A stretch of 64,000 bases of DNA from Chryseobacterium kimseyorum. Lineage in GTDB: Bacteria > Bacteroidota > Bacteroidia > Flavobacteriales > Weeksellaceae. Of the stretch, positions 25,027 to 33,473 are shown piece by piece; position 1 is the first letter of the stretch, and each line of letters begins with the position of its first letter. The notes beneath the pieces were generated by a model. The model had not been told where the DNA came from, made no database searches, and worked only from the letters and a program-made list of their open reading frames with translations. A program made the position numbers and the translations under genes. The stretch is taken from positions 186,001-250,000 of the forward strand of contig NZ_JAPDHW010000003.1 of the NCBI RefSeq assembly GCF_025971945.1, written 5' to 3'.

Positions 25027-26553
25027 ATGCACATATTTAAAAAAAATCTACATTATCTGTTTTTTATTTCCGCTATATTCTTTCTAGGAAATCCCGCGAA
25101 ATTCCCGGCTGATGATGGATTTTTTTATCCGCAGATCGCTCATAATATTGTTCGCAACAGTTTTATGGGGTTCAATGACCTATACCTTACAAATGGATTT
25201 CATCCTTTATGGATGGTTTTTTGTGTCTTGGCCGAACTTTTTAATCCTTTCGATAAGATTTTTGTATTAAATATTTTATGGCTATTTCAGGTGCTTTTCA
25301 TTTTTTTTGGCTTTAAACTTTTAGAAAATACTTTGTTAAAAAATTCAGAAACAGGCAAAATTCTATCTCTTGCGTTTTACTGTCTCATGTTTTTTAGTGT
25401 AGGAACTTTGTATCTAACAGAAGCTCATCTTGCCTTTTTTACTTTAGCTTTGCTCCTCTATTTCTGTTGTAAAAATTACACCAATGATTTTCTATTTGGC
25501 TTGATTTGCAGTCTGGTTTTTTTGGCAAGATTAGATCATATTTTTATTATCATTCCGTTTGGCTTTTGGTTTTGGAAACAAAAAAAATGGAACATTGTAA
25601 ACTTAATAAAAATGATTGTAGGTTTCTCATTTTTAAGTGTTCCTTACTTAGTTTCAAATCAGTTTATTTTTGGGAGTTTAGTTCCTATTAGCGGGAAAAT
25701 AAAGAGTTCGTTTCCGTTGATTCAGAGTTATATTGAGTTTGGTACACTTCAGAAAATATTTACCGGAATTGGTTTTTTATATCTTTTATTTTCAATTTTT
25801 GTGAAAGAAGTGCCTGGCAGAATAATTAAACTTGTATTCTTATCGGGAAGCCTCTTTCATCTTTTTTATAATCTGTTTTTTCAGTCGGCAATAGGACAGT
25901 GGTATTTTGTTTCACAAATGGTTTTCTGTGGCTTTTTTATAAATGATTGTTGTGAAAAATTAAATTTTAAAGCATTAACTAATCATTATACTACCAAAGT
26001 TTTAGCAATATTATCCATTGTGTTTTTATGTCTTATCGGTTGGTTGAAACTTACCACAAGTCTTAGTCTTCAAAATAATGTATTCGCTAGAAACTCGAAA
26101 TTCGAAAAAAAACCAAACGAATTGGTGAGAGAAACTACGCTCTCTCTCGGAAAGATATTACCGGCCAATTCAAGAATTTATATTTATGATTTTCCGGGAA
26201 AATTTGCATTTTATTCAAATTTCAACATAATCCCTGCAGATGGTTTAGTAGCAAATTTGAATTTTTTCGAGCAAATTAATTCAGATCGTTTTCCAAATTT
26301 TCTAAAAATGAAAAAGATTGACTATATGCTTTTTCCTACACATTTTCAAATTAGAGACAAAACTCAGGGATTTATGGGAATTGATATTAATAACGTCAAT
26401 GCTGATAACGTCATCTATTTAAGAAATACGTTGGATAAAAAAATTGTTGATAGTTTAGATGAGAAAGATTTAGTTAAAATAAAATCTTATCCAAACCCTA
26501 TCAAAACCTGGCAACCTCAATATGATTCTGTCACTGTTTACAGATTAAAATGA
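25027..26553 (+). CDS. Multi-pass membrane protein, putative GT-C (family 39/83-like) glycosyltransferase
   Basis: A 508-residue protein with 9-11 membrane helices and a soluble C-terminal part (about 360-508). After helix 1 the loop reads PADDGFFYPQIAHNI, then TNGFHPLWM near residues 57-65. An Asp-Asp pair followed by an aromatic and N-GFHPLW is what I would expect of GT-C enzymes that transfer sugars from polyprenyl carriers at the outer face of the inner membrane. Acceptor unknown. Its TGA lies inside the following 40-bp palindrome. Confidence 0.6.
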   Translation: MHIFKKNLHYLFFISAIFFLGNPAKFPADDGFFYPQIAHNIVRNSFMGFNDLYLTNGFHPLWMVFCVLAELFNPFDKIFVLNILWLFQVLFIFFGFKLLENTLLKNSETGKILSLAFYCLMFFSVGTLYLTEAHLAFFTLALLLYFCCKNYTNDFLFGLICSLVFLARLDHIFIIIPFGFWFWKQKKWNIVNLIKMIVGFSFLSVPYLVSNQFIFGSLVPISGKIKSSFPLIQSYIEFGTLQKIFTGIGFLYLLFSIFVKEVPGRIIKLVFLSGSLFHLFYNLFFQSAIGQWYFVSQMVFCGFFINDCCEKLNFKALTNHYTTKVLAILSIVFLCLIGWLKLTTSLSLQNNVFARNSKFEKKPNELVRETTLSLGKILPANSRIYIYDFPGKFAFYSNFNIIPADGLVANLNFFEQINSDRFPNFLKMKKIDYMLFPTHFQIRDKTQGFMGIDINNVNADNVIYLRNTLDKKIVDSLDEKDLVKIKSYPNPIKTWQPQYDSVTVYRLK

Positions 26554-26587
26554 TAAAGCCTTCCAAATTTGGAAGGCTTTATCATTT
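26548..26587. terminator. Perfect 40-bp palindrome, bidirectional terminator
   Basis: AAATGATAAAGCCTTCCAAA (26548-26567) is followed immediately by its exact reverse complement. It contains the TGA of the membrane protein gene and abuts the TAA of the convergent helicase gene at 26586-26588. Confidence 0.85.
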
Positions 26588-27851
26588 ATTTTTTTCTGGA
26601 AAAATTACTCTTATTTTTCGGCTTCTTGCTGTGATCAGACTTTTGCTGTTGACCACCTGCAGGCTTTGGTCTCGGTGTGAAAGGTTTGTTGTTCGAATCT
26701 CTCTTCTCAACCACCAAATTATCGGTATGGAAAGGATGGTTTTTCTCAACCGGAATTTTCATTCCAATCAATTTTTCAGTATCCTTTAGGTTTAATAAAT
26801 CTAAACCGTCTACGAATGAGATTGAAGATCCTTCAGAACCTGCACGGCCTGTTCTACCAATTCTGTGAACATACGTTTCTGCCACGTCTGAAAGTTCGTA
26901 GTTAACCACATATTTAAGTTCGTCAATATCAATTCCTCTTGCAGCGATGTCTGTGGCAACCAAAATCCGCGTTCTTCCCGACTTAAAATTATTTAAAGCA
27001 TTCTGTCTTGCATTTTGAGATTTATTCCCGTGAATCGCTTCTGCTGAAATGTTTTGAGACTGCAGTTTTCTTGCAATTTTATCGGCTCCGTGTTTCGTTC
27101 TTGAGAAGACCAAAACCGATTCTTTAATATCATTGTGCAAAATATGCGTCAGCAATTCAAGCTTATTGTCTTTGTCAACAAAGTAAACTGCCTGCTTAAT
27201 GGTTTCTGCCGTTGAAGAAATAGGAGTTACAGAAACTTTAATCGGAGTATTCAAAATAGAATCTGCCAATTTCTGAATTTCTGTAGGCATTGTCGCAGAG
27301 AAAAAAAGCGTTTGTCTTTTTTGAGGTAAAAGTTTAATGATTCTCTTAACGTCGTGTACAAATCCCATGTCCAACATTCTGTCGGCTTCATCGAGTACAA
27401 AAATTTCAAGATTTTTTAAACTGATAATTCCCTGAGCGATAAAATCTAGTAATCTTCCAGGAGTGGCAACCAAAATGTCAACACCTCTTCTTAAAGCTGT
27501 TTCCTGACTTCCCTGTTTTACACCACCGAAAACGACTAATTTTCTTAAAGGTAAATTTTTTCCGTATGCATCGAAGCTTTCTTCGATCTGAATAGCTAAT
27601 TCTCTTGTTGGAGTAAGAATTAATGCTTTGATATGATTGTTTTTTGGACCTTTTCTTTCAGTAAGATTCTGAAGGATTGGGATAGCGAATGCTGCTGTTT
27701 TTCCGGTACCTGTCTGTGCAGTTCCCAGTACATCTCTGTGTTCTAAAATTGAAGGGATTGCCTGTTCCTGAATAGGTGTTGGTTTTTCATAACCTTGCTT
27801 TTGAAGCGCATCCAGGATGGGCTTGATAATGTTTAAGTCTGTAAATAACAA
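26586..27851 (-). CDS. RhlE-type DEAD-box RNA helicase
   Basis: A 421-residue ATP-dependent RNA helicase: Q-motif [18 protein letters not shown] (45-52), PTREL, DEAD, SAT, then [10 protein letters not shown], with a short basic Pro/Gly/Lys tail ([15 protein letters not shown]) for RNA contact. The only start at the right place is TTG 27851, giving [12 protein letters not shown] -7 box at 27985-27992 implies a leader of about 130 bases containing a 22-bp palindrome. It is a different paralogue from the helicase at 16547, lacking the DbpA domain. Confidence 0.9.
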   Translation of the reverse strand: MLFTDLNIIKPILDALQKQGYEKPTPIQEQAIPSILEHRDVLGTAQTGTGKTAAFAIPILQNLTERKGPKNNHIKALILTPTRELAIQIEESFDAYGKNLPLRKLVVFGGVKQGSQETALRRGVDILVATPGRLLDFIAQGIISLKNLEIFVLDEADRMLDMGFVHDVKRIIKLLPQKRQTLFFSATMPTEIQKLADSILNTPIKVSVTPISSTAETIKQAVYFVDKDNKLELLTHILHNDIKESVLVFSRTKHGADKIARKLQSQNISAEAIHGNKSQNARQNALNNFKSGRTRILVATDIAARGIDIDELKYVVNYELSDVAETYVHRIGRTGRAGSEGSSISFVDGLDLLNLKDTEKLIGMKIPVEKNHPFHTDNLVVEKRDSNNKPFTPRPKPAGGQQQKSDHSKKPKNKSNFSRKK

Positions 27852-27900
27852 AATGGTATTGTGTATTAAAATAGTGCGGGTGAAGCAGTATACTTCATCA

Positions 27901-27922
27901 TTTTTAGCAGATCTGCTAAAAA
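27901..27922 (-). promoter_or_regulatory. Palindrome in the rhlE-like leader
   Basis: TTTTTAGCAGA is followed at once by its exact complement TCTGCTAAAAA, making a 22-bp palindrome about 50 bases before the TTG start. It may be an RNA hairpin or a dimeric operator; no T-run follows in the direction of transcription. Confidence 0.5.
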
Positions 27923-27984
27923 CTTTTAACAGAATTTTGAGTAAAAAATTACTTTACTGGCTGAGAATGCCGCGAAATATACTG

Positions 27985-27992
27985 CAAAGATA
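27985..27992 (-). promoter_or_regulatory. -7 box for the RhlE-type helicase gene
   Basis: TATCTTTG on the minus strand matches TAnnTTTG; it is about 134 bases before the start codon. Confidence 0.5.
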
Positions 27993-28013
27993 GACTAAAT
28001 TAATGGAAAGCAA

Positions 28014-28502
28014 TTATTTTACTTTCGTCCACTGTTGACTTTGTTTCAAATCTTCAAAAATCTGATATACATTCATCAGCTTTTCAGAACCTCTTTTTCC
28101 ATAATCCTCTGTGTTTTTTGCACTGCCGTCAGCAAACTTTATTCTTAGGTAAGAGGTAGGCAAATCGCTAACGTTACGGCTTCCGTATTTGTCCTGAAGA
28201 GATTTTACGTCTAGATCATCCAACGAAGCTACCAATTTATTGTAATCAGCTTCTTTGATGGTAGTTTTGAAAGTTCCTTCTCTGGGTTTTGAAAATTCGT
28301 CTTTTGAAGTTCCTTTAGAAAAATTAAAATGCTCGGCCTCCAAAACTGCGGTTCGGTCTGCCTGAATCGTCATCTTATAAATCGGACAAAACCCGAAACA
28401 TGCTCCGGCTTCATACTCAATCGTTGAATATTTTGATGCAACTTTCTGTGTCTGGCAAGAGAATAAAACCACTATTGCGAACAGACTTAATAAATATTTC
28501 AT
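28014..28502 (-). CDS. DUF6438 domain lipoprotein
   Basis: A 162-residue lipoprotein: signal peptide MKYLLSLFAIVVLFSC with the lipid cysteine at 16. The segment GACFGFCPIYKMTI near residues 32-45 is typical of DUF6438, a Bacteroidota envelope family without assigned function. No further motif is visible. It follows the porin-like gene on the same strand, with a terminator between them. Confidence 0.82.
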   Translation of the reverse strand: MKYLLSLFAIVVLFSCQTQKVASKYSTIEYEAGACFGFCPIYKMTIQADRTAVLEAEHFNFSKGTSKDEFSKPREGTFKTTIKEADYNKLVASLDDLDVKSLQDKYGSRNVSDLPTSYLRIKFADGSAKNTEDYGKRGSEKLMNVYQIFEDLKQSQQWTKVK

Positions 28503-28540
28503 TGTACTTAAATTTGTGTGGTATCTCTCAAGAAGTGTTC

Positions 28541-28573
28541 CAAAAAATAAGAGAAACCTTTTGTGTTTCTCTT
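28541..28573 (-). terminator. Terminator of the porin-family gene
   Basis: AAGAGAAAC (28549-28557) pairs with GTTTCTCTT (28565-28573), with a T-rich run on the minus strand after it. Confidence 0.8.
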
Positions 28574-28582
28574 GCTTGATTT

Positions 28583-29230
28583 TTAATTAAATCTGTATCC
28601 TACACCAGCCTGCATAAAACCTATCTTTGTGGTAAATCCGTTTTTGTGAGCGTCGAAAAAGTTGAAATTGTATCTCGCATCAACAAAAAAGTGATCTGTC
28701 AGTTTGTATTCTGCACCTAAAAAAGGGAAGAGGTTTAATGTTTTAAAACCTATTAGGTCCTGCGAATCTGTGCCATTTACTATTACGTCAGTTTTTAATT
28801 TTTCAGAAAGATTAAAACCAAAATTCATTCCTACCGCAGCAGAAAGTTGTGGGATAATATAATATTTTACCGAAACAGGGATCTGAATCTGGGTCAACTG
28901 ATAATTAAAATCTATATTTCCCAAGTTCACAACTTCATTACCAACCAAGTCTACCAAGGGAAGAGATTGTTTACCACCCAACTGCGTGTATAAAACTTCA
29001 GCCTGAATACCAACATTTGAAGCAACTGGCATTTCGCCGACAAGTCCTGCATAGAAGTAAGATTTTGAATCTAATTTGTCTTCAAAAACTTTCATCGAAG
29101 AAAGACTGTATCCTGCTTTTACTCCAAATTTAAACTGAGAATCTGAACCTGAAGCGACAGATTGAGCACTCATAACTCCCGAAATTGTGACCGCTAAGGT
29201 CAAAAAAAAATTCTTTGTCATTTTTTTCAT
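28583..29230 (-). CDS. Outer-membrane beta-barrel (porin family) protein
   Basis: A 215-residue protein with a signal peptide cut after VMSAQ (about residue 22). The rest alternates hydrophobic and polar residues, with repeated aromatic strand ends (YSLSSMKVF, VKYYIIPQL, DARYNFNFF) and a terminal barrel strand FMQAGVGYRFN ending in aromatic-Asn. This is the PorT/OmpA-like small barrel type common in Bacteroidota. Its specific function is unknown. Confidence 0.85.
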   Translation of the reverse strand: MKKMTKNFFLTLAVTISGVMSAQSVASGSDSQFKFGVKAGYSLSSMKVFEDKLDSKSYFYAGLVGEMPVASNVGIQAEVLYTQLGGKQSLPLVDLVGNEVVNLGNIDFNYQLTQIQIPVSVKYYIIPQLSAAVGMNFGFNLSEKLKTDVIVNGTDSQDLIGFKTLNLFPFLGAEYKLTDHFFVDARYNFNFFDAHKNGFTTKIGFMQAGVGYRFN

Positions 29231-29260
29231 AGTTTAATTTTAAATTCAACGAAGTTTTTA

Positions 29261-29296
29261 TAAAAAAATTGTGCTGTAAAAAAGTTTACAGCACAA
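29261..29296 (-). terminator. Terminator of obgE
   Basis: TTGTGCTGTAAA (29269-29280) pairs with TTTACAGCACAA (29285-29296), followed on the minus strand by TTTTTTTAT. Confidence 0.9.
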
Positions 29297-29305
29297 TCAA
29301 TATTT

Positions 29306-30289
29306 TTATCCGTGAAGTTGTTTCCAGATAGCATCTTTTAACTCCATCAGTCCTTCGCCGGTAACTCCCGAGAAGAATAATGGTTTTCTGTGCTCCGGAA
29401 ATTCTGCAGAGATTTCTTTTTTCAGTTCGTCATCTAAAAGGTCAGCTTTAGAAACTGAAATGACAAAATCTTTATCCAATAATTCAGGGTTGTATTCTTT
29501 CAGTTCGTTCTCCAGAATTTTAAACTCCTGAAAATGATCTTCAGAATCTGCAGGAATTAAAAACAGCAAGATTGAATTTCTTTCGATATGTCTTAAGAAT
29601 CTGTGCCCTAGACCTTTTCCTTCAGCAGCTCCTTCGATAATACCGGGGATATCTGCCATAACAAAAGATTTGTAATTTCTGTAGTCTACAATTCCTAAAT
29701 TGGGTGTCAATGTTGTAAATGCATAGTTGGCGATTTTAGGTCTTGCTGCCGAAACAGAAGCCAAAAGCGTAGATTTTCCGGCATTCGGGAAACCTACCAA
29801 ACCAACGTCAGCCAAGATTTTAAGTTCGAAAACGATGTATCCTTCCTGTCCGTCCATACCAGGCTGTGCATAACGCGGAGTCTGGTGTGTCGAAGATTTG
29901 AAATGCTCATTTCCTTTTCCACCTTTTCCACCTTCCATCAGGATGATTTCCTGGCCATGCTCTAAGATTTCACCTACAATTTCTCCATCTTCATTTTTAG
30001 CAATTGTTCCTACAGGAACTTCGATATAAGTATCTTCTCCGTATGCACCGGTTAACTGGTTTTTCGCTCCGTTCTGACCGCGTTCCGCTTTTACGTGACG
30101 TGTATAACGAAGTGGAAGTAAAGTCCATTCCTGTGAATTCCCTTTCATGATAACGTGACCTCCACGGCCTCCGTCTCCACCATCAGGACCACCTTTGGGA
30201 ATATATTTTTCACGGCGAAGATGGGCAGAACCTGCGCCACCATGACCGCTTTTACAATGAATCTTTACGTAATCTACAAAATTGCTCAT
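29306..30289 (-). CDS. obgE: GTPase ObgE (CgtA)
   Basis: An essential GTPase in ribosome assembly and stress control. The glycine-rich Obg fold is at residues 1-158 ([14 protein letters not shown]). The G domain has [18 protein letters not shown] and SKADLL. At 327 residues it lacks the variable C-terminal extension, as in many Bacteroidota. adk lies just upstream on the same strand with an AT-rich inverted repeat between, so the genes may form an adk-obgE transcript. Confidence 0.95.
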   Translation of the reverse strand: MSNFVDYVKIHCKSGHGGAGSAHLRREKYIPKGGPDGGDGGRGGHVIMKGNSQEWTLLPLRYTRHVKAERGQNGAKNQLTGAYGEDTYIEVPVGTIAKNEDGEIVGEILEHGQEIILMEGGKGGKGNEHFKSSTHQTPRYAQPGMDGQEGYIVFELKILADVGLVGFPNAGKSTLLASVSAARPKIANYAFTTLTPNLGIVDYRNYKSFVMADIPGIIEGAAEGKGLGHRFLRHIERNSILLFLIPADSEDHFQEFKILENELKEYNPELLDKDFVISVSKADLLDDELKKEISAEFPEHRKPLFFSGVTGEGLMELKDAIWKQLHG

Positions 30290-30362
30290 GCTTCAATTTG
30301 AAATTGAAAATTTGAAGTTTGAAATTCAATCTCGAATCTCAAACTTCAAACCTCAAATTTAT
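30290..30362. repeat. AT-rich inverted repeat between adk and obgE
   Basis: AATTTGAAGTTTGAAATT near 30318 faces TCTCAAACTTCAAACC near 30340, an imperfect hairpin of TTTGAA/TTCAAA words. It is similar in wording to the intergenic spacer at 21510-21602. Confidence 0.5.
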
Positions 30363-30941
30363 TTATTTTATTTTTTGAACTTCAGCAAAAAGCTTTTCAG
30401 AAATCTCATTGATTTCTCCTACACCGTTGATCTCAACGTACTTACCTTGCTGCTTATATAATTCTGCAACCTCTGCAGTTTTTGTGTAATATTCTTTTAT
30501 TCTGTTTTCGATGATTTCTACATTGCTGTCGTCAGTTCTACCGCTGGTTTCACCTCTTTTCAGCAATCTTTCAACCAAGATTTTATCTTCTACGATCAAT
30601 GAAAGACAAACATCGATATCGTTATTCAGTTCTTCTTTTACGATTTTTTCCAAAGCTTCTGTCTGTACAGCAGTTCTTGGATATCCATCGAAAATAAATC
30701 CTGCAGCATCAGTCGGCTTTCTCAATTCGTCAATCAGCATATCGATCGTCACCTGATCCGGAACCAATTCCCCTTTATCAATGTAAGATTTTGCCAATTT
30801 CCCAAGTTCAGTATCATTTTTCATGTTGAATCTGAAAAGATCACCTGTTGAGATTTGCTTTAGATTAAATTTCTCGATCAGATTTTGAGCTTGAGTCCCT
30901 TTTCCACTTCCTGGAGGGCCGAACAGAACAATGTTTATCAT
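30363..30941 (-). CDS. adk: Adenylate kinase
   Basis: Interconverts ATP + AMP and 2 ADP in the cytoplasm. The P-loop GPPGSGKGT is at residues 8-16, QISTGDLFR binds AMP, FDGYPRT and GRTDD contribute the lid and catalytic arginines. At 192 residues it is the short-lid form without a zinc-binding lid. It lies between hpt and obgE on the minus strand; the spacer to hpt (30942-31079) carries imperfect AGCTAAAAGC/GCTTTTGGC words but no clear terminator. Confidence 0.96.
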   Translation of the reverse strand: MINIVLFGPPGSGKGTQAQNLIEKFNLKQISTGDLFRFNMKNDTELGKLAKSYIDKGELVPDQVTIDMLIDELRKPTDAAGFIFDGYPRTAVQTEALEKIVKEELNNDIDVCLSLIVEDKILVERLLKRGETSGRTDDSNVEIIENRIKEYYTKTAEVAELYKQQGKYVEINGVGEINEISEKLFAEVQKIK

Positions 30942-31079
30942 AATTTAGTTTCGCTTCTGGCGGTTGGCAGTTTGCTTTTGGCAGCTTGCACTTTGCTCTC
31001 AGCTTATTTTAGTTATTATTAAATTTATTTCTTTTTAATTTTTTTAGCTAAAAGCAATCAGCAAATAGCTAAAAGCCGT

Positions 31080-31634
31080 TTAATGGTTGATCGTTCCTTC
31101 TTCCAACTGATATAAATTGGGTAAATTTCTTCCCAACTCATCGTAGTCAAGGCCATACCCTAAAACAAATTTGTTTGGAATTTCCTTTCCAATATAATCT
31201 AATTTAAAATCTTTTTTGTACACTTCAGGCTTTAATAAGAATGAAGCAATTTTTACAGACTTCGGACGCTGAGTTTCGTTAAAATATTTAAATAAACTTT
31301 CCACAGTATTTCCTGTGTCCACAATATCTTCTACCAAGATAATGTGACGGTCTTTTACGTCTTTCGTCAATTCCATTTTCTGGTAAACGATTCCGGTAGA
31401 TTCAGTTCCTGCGTAAGAGCTCATCTGGATAAACGCAATCTCGCACGGTCCTGGATAATGCTTTAGAAGATCAGAGAAAAACATGATCACTCCGTTTAAA
31501 ACACCAATGAAAACAGGAACTTCATCCTTGTAATCTTCATAAATTTTTAAAGCGGTTGCTTTTACAATTTCCTGAATTTCGGCGTCCTCTAAATAAGGAA
31601 CAAAAGTTTTGTCGTGAACTTGAATACTTTCCAT
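31080..31634 (-). CDS. hpt: Hypoxanthine phosphoribosyltransferase
   Basis: Purine salvage: hypoxanthine or guanine + PRPP to IMP or GMP. The PRPP motif is HIILVEDIVDTGNT and the C-terminal substrate segment GYGLDYDELGRNLPNLY is typical. The start is ATG 31634 (184 residues). The TTG at 31655-31653 that would extend it lies in the -7 box TAACTTTG. adk and obgE follow on the same strand. Confidence 0.94.
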   Translation of the reverse strand: MESIQVHDKTFVPYLEDAEIQEIVKATALKIYEDYKDEVPVFIGVLNGVIMFFSDLLKHYPGPCEIAFIQMSSYAGTESTGIVYQKMELTKDVKDRHIILVEDIVDTGNTVESLFKYFNETQRPKSVKIASFLLKPEVYKKDFKLDYIGKEIPNKFVLGYGLDYDELGRNLPNLYQLEEGTINH

Positions 31635-31652
31635 AAAATTTTTAGTAGGCGG

Positions 31653-31660
31653 CAAAGTTA
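31653..31660 (-). promoter_or_regulatory. -7 box for hpt
   Basis: TAACTTTG on the minus strand, 18 bases before the ATG; its TTG is not a start codon. Confidence 0.6.
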
Positions 31661-32010
31661 CGGATTTTTGATGAAAGTTTTTTGTGAGGTGTATCAGGTT
31701 TGTGAAACTTGTGTTTATTATATTTGAGATTCACATTTAAAGTTTAGATGGTATTAAAGATATGGTGAAGGTAGAAGTTTTAAGTAAGCTAATAGATTCA
31801 TCCTGAGAACTTCATTCTGATAAATAATTTAAAAATCTTTTAAACATCATAAATCTCACAGAAGGCGAAAAATTTATGGATTCATAGAGCCCATGGCAAA
31901 TGGAAGTAGAAGAAAAAGTATAATCAGATTTTAGTAAGGGAACTATTCAGACTCAATAATTATTGAGCGTCAGGTTTGATTATTGTACACTAGTAGAGCA
32001 AAAACACAAT
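31661..32010. other. Intergenic stretch with only scraps of open frame
   Basis: About 350 bases upstream of hpt. Short protein-like pieces occur (for example LDGIKDMVKVEVLSKLIDSS at about 31745-31806, then a stop), which may be decayed coding DNA, but no family can be named. Confidence 0.4.
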
Positions 32011-32047
32011 CCCTAAAAAGACCTGATTATCTTTTGATAAACAGGTC
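32011..32047 (-). terminator. Terminator of the astacin protease gene
   Basis: GACCTG-TTATC (32020-32031) pairs with GATAA-CAGGTC (32036-32047), with a T run on the minus strand. Confidence 0.7.
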
Positions 32048-32070
32048 GATTATTAGTTATTATAAAAGCT

Positions 32071-32943
32071 TTATTCGTTTCTGTACATAAAAGCAATTGT
32101 TGTAATATCTCCTTGAGATAATTGAGAGTAATTTGAATTGTATAAGGAACCGTCCTTTTTTGTAATTGTAGGTCTTCCATTTTTAGAGAATGAATAAGGT
32201 CCGTATAACATAATAGAATTAAAGTCTAGGTTGTCACCTAAATCAAACCCGTTGTAACCCAATGTTTGCCATGTTTTGAAATTATGTTGATAGCCGTCTT
32301 CAATATTATTCCATTTGATGGTTAAGAAGCCATTCCTGTCTAAGCGAGACTGCTCATGAAATAATCCTAAAGCATGACCAATTTCGTGAATTGCTGCTCC
32401 TGTAGAGCAAGTTATGTTCAAAGTAATATTTTGCTTTCCACCTTGTTTGCCAATATATGAACTGCAACCTTGTCCTTTGTTAAAATAAATGTAGTTTGTC
32501 TGCGTTGTACGTTCTATAAAACGGATATCTGTGTTTGCTTCAACATGTGCAATTGCATCTATAACTCTTTGTTTAGCCGGGAGATCAGGATTTATACTGT
32601 AATATACTCGTTTGTTTTTCCACCGATATTGTTCTCCCCGAATTCCTGTCCTTTCTGTCGAATTTCCTTTAACTGTACTTAGCATATCGGGATTTAGTAT
32701 AATATCTCCCTGATAAACGAGTTCATTATTTATTTCCTCGTAAGAAATTTCTTCACCATTCAAAAACGCCTTTTTTAGAATGCCTTTTTGTTGTGGATAA
32801 GCTTCGAAAGAGTTTTGACCCTGTCTTTTCATATCTTCGGTCTTTGTATTCAGCTCGCTGTTTTCTAGCAATGCTGTATCTTCATTTTGACACGCAATCA
32901 TACTAACGGCTGTTATGCAGCTTATTATAAAATAATTTTTCAT
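32071..32943 (-). CDS. Astacin-family (M12A) zinc metalloprotease lipoprotein
   Basis: A 290-residue secreted or surface lipoprotein (signal ends MIAC, lipid Cys18) with a pro-region to about residue 100 and an astacin catalytic domain. The zinc site is HEIGHALGLFHEQSR (186-200; ligands His186, His190 and His196, catalytic Glu187). The Met-turn is SIMLY (243-247), where astacins have SxMHY. Flavastacin of Elizabethkingia is a known relative type. It probably degrades extracellular protein. Monocistronic. Confidence 0.92.
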   Translation of the reverse strand: MKNYFIISCITAVSMIACQNEDTALLENSELNTKTEDMKRQGQNSFEAYPQQKGILKKAFLNGEEISYEEINNELVYQGDIILNPDMLSTVKGNSTERTGIRGEQYRWKNKRVYYSINPDLPAKQRVIDAIAHVEANTDIRFIERTTQTNYIYFNKGQGCSSYIGKQGGKQNITLNITCSTGAAIHEIGHALGLFHEQSRLDRNGFLTIKWNNIEDGYQHNFKTWQTLGYNGFDLGDNLDFNSIMLYGPYSFSKNGRPTITKKDGSLYNSNYSQLSQGDITTIAFMYRNE

Positions 32944-33417
32944 AACTAAAATTTTGTGATTAATATATATAAATCAATCAAAATTTATGCCTAATTGACA
33001 ATTTATTAGTCTTTTTGTAATGAATAATATTTTTTTAAAATTATCGAAATTATTAAAATATTTAATTATCATTATGATATTGAAAATATAAAACCAGTAC
33101 GGAATTTTACAATCCTTGTCCAGTCAATATCCTATTCGGATGCGCAATAAAGAGACTTGTTTAAAGTTCTGTAGATAGTAGGATTTTTGTTTTTCTTAAA
33201 TGATGAAAAGTGAAATTTTTACACTCTGTTCCTTATTATTAACTGTTTTCGTTTGTAAATAAGCAATACCTTAGAATTTCTATTTCTTAGATTAAAAAAA
33301 ATTGATTCTTAATCATAATAATTTATTTATGTTTAACAATAAAATATTTACCATAGAATATAATTACGGTAAAAAATAATTATTTCAAATGCTCCAAAAA
33401 TAAAATCCCCATCAAAT
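32944..33417. other. Long AT-rich intergenic region between the divergent astacin and purA genes
   Basis: About 470 bases with no convincing gene. A 20-codon frame at 33201-33263 resembles a bare signal peptide and is probably chance or a remnant. No clear astacin promoter box was found. Confidence 0.5.
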
Positions 33418-33448
33418 TTGCCCACCCAATTTTTTAAAAGTAATTTTG
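33418..33448 (+). promoter_or_regulatory. purA promoter
   Basis: TTG (33418-33420), a 20-base spacer and TAATTTTG (33441-33448), 25 bases before the ATG. Confidence 0.7.
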
Positions 33449-33473
33449 TACGAATCTAAAATAAAAGTAAAAT

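Noticed and set aside
33201..33263. 20-codon frame that looks like a lone signal peptide
   Set aside because: Too short to be a protein; no downstream continuation found in another frame.
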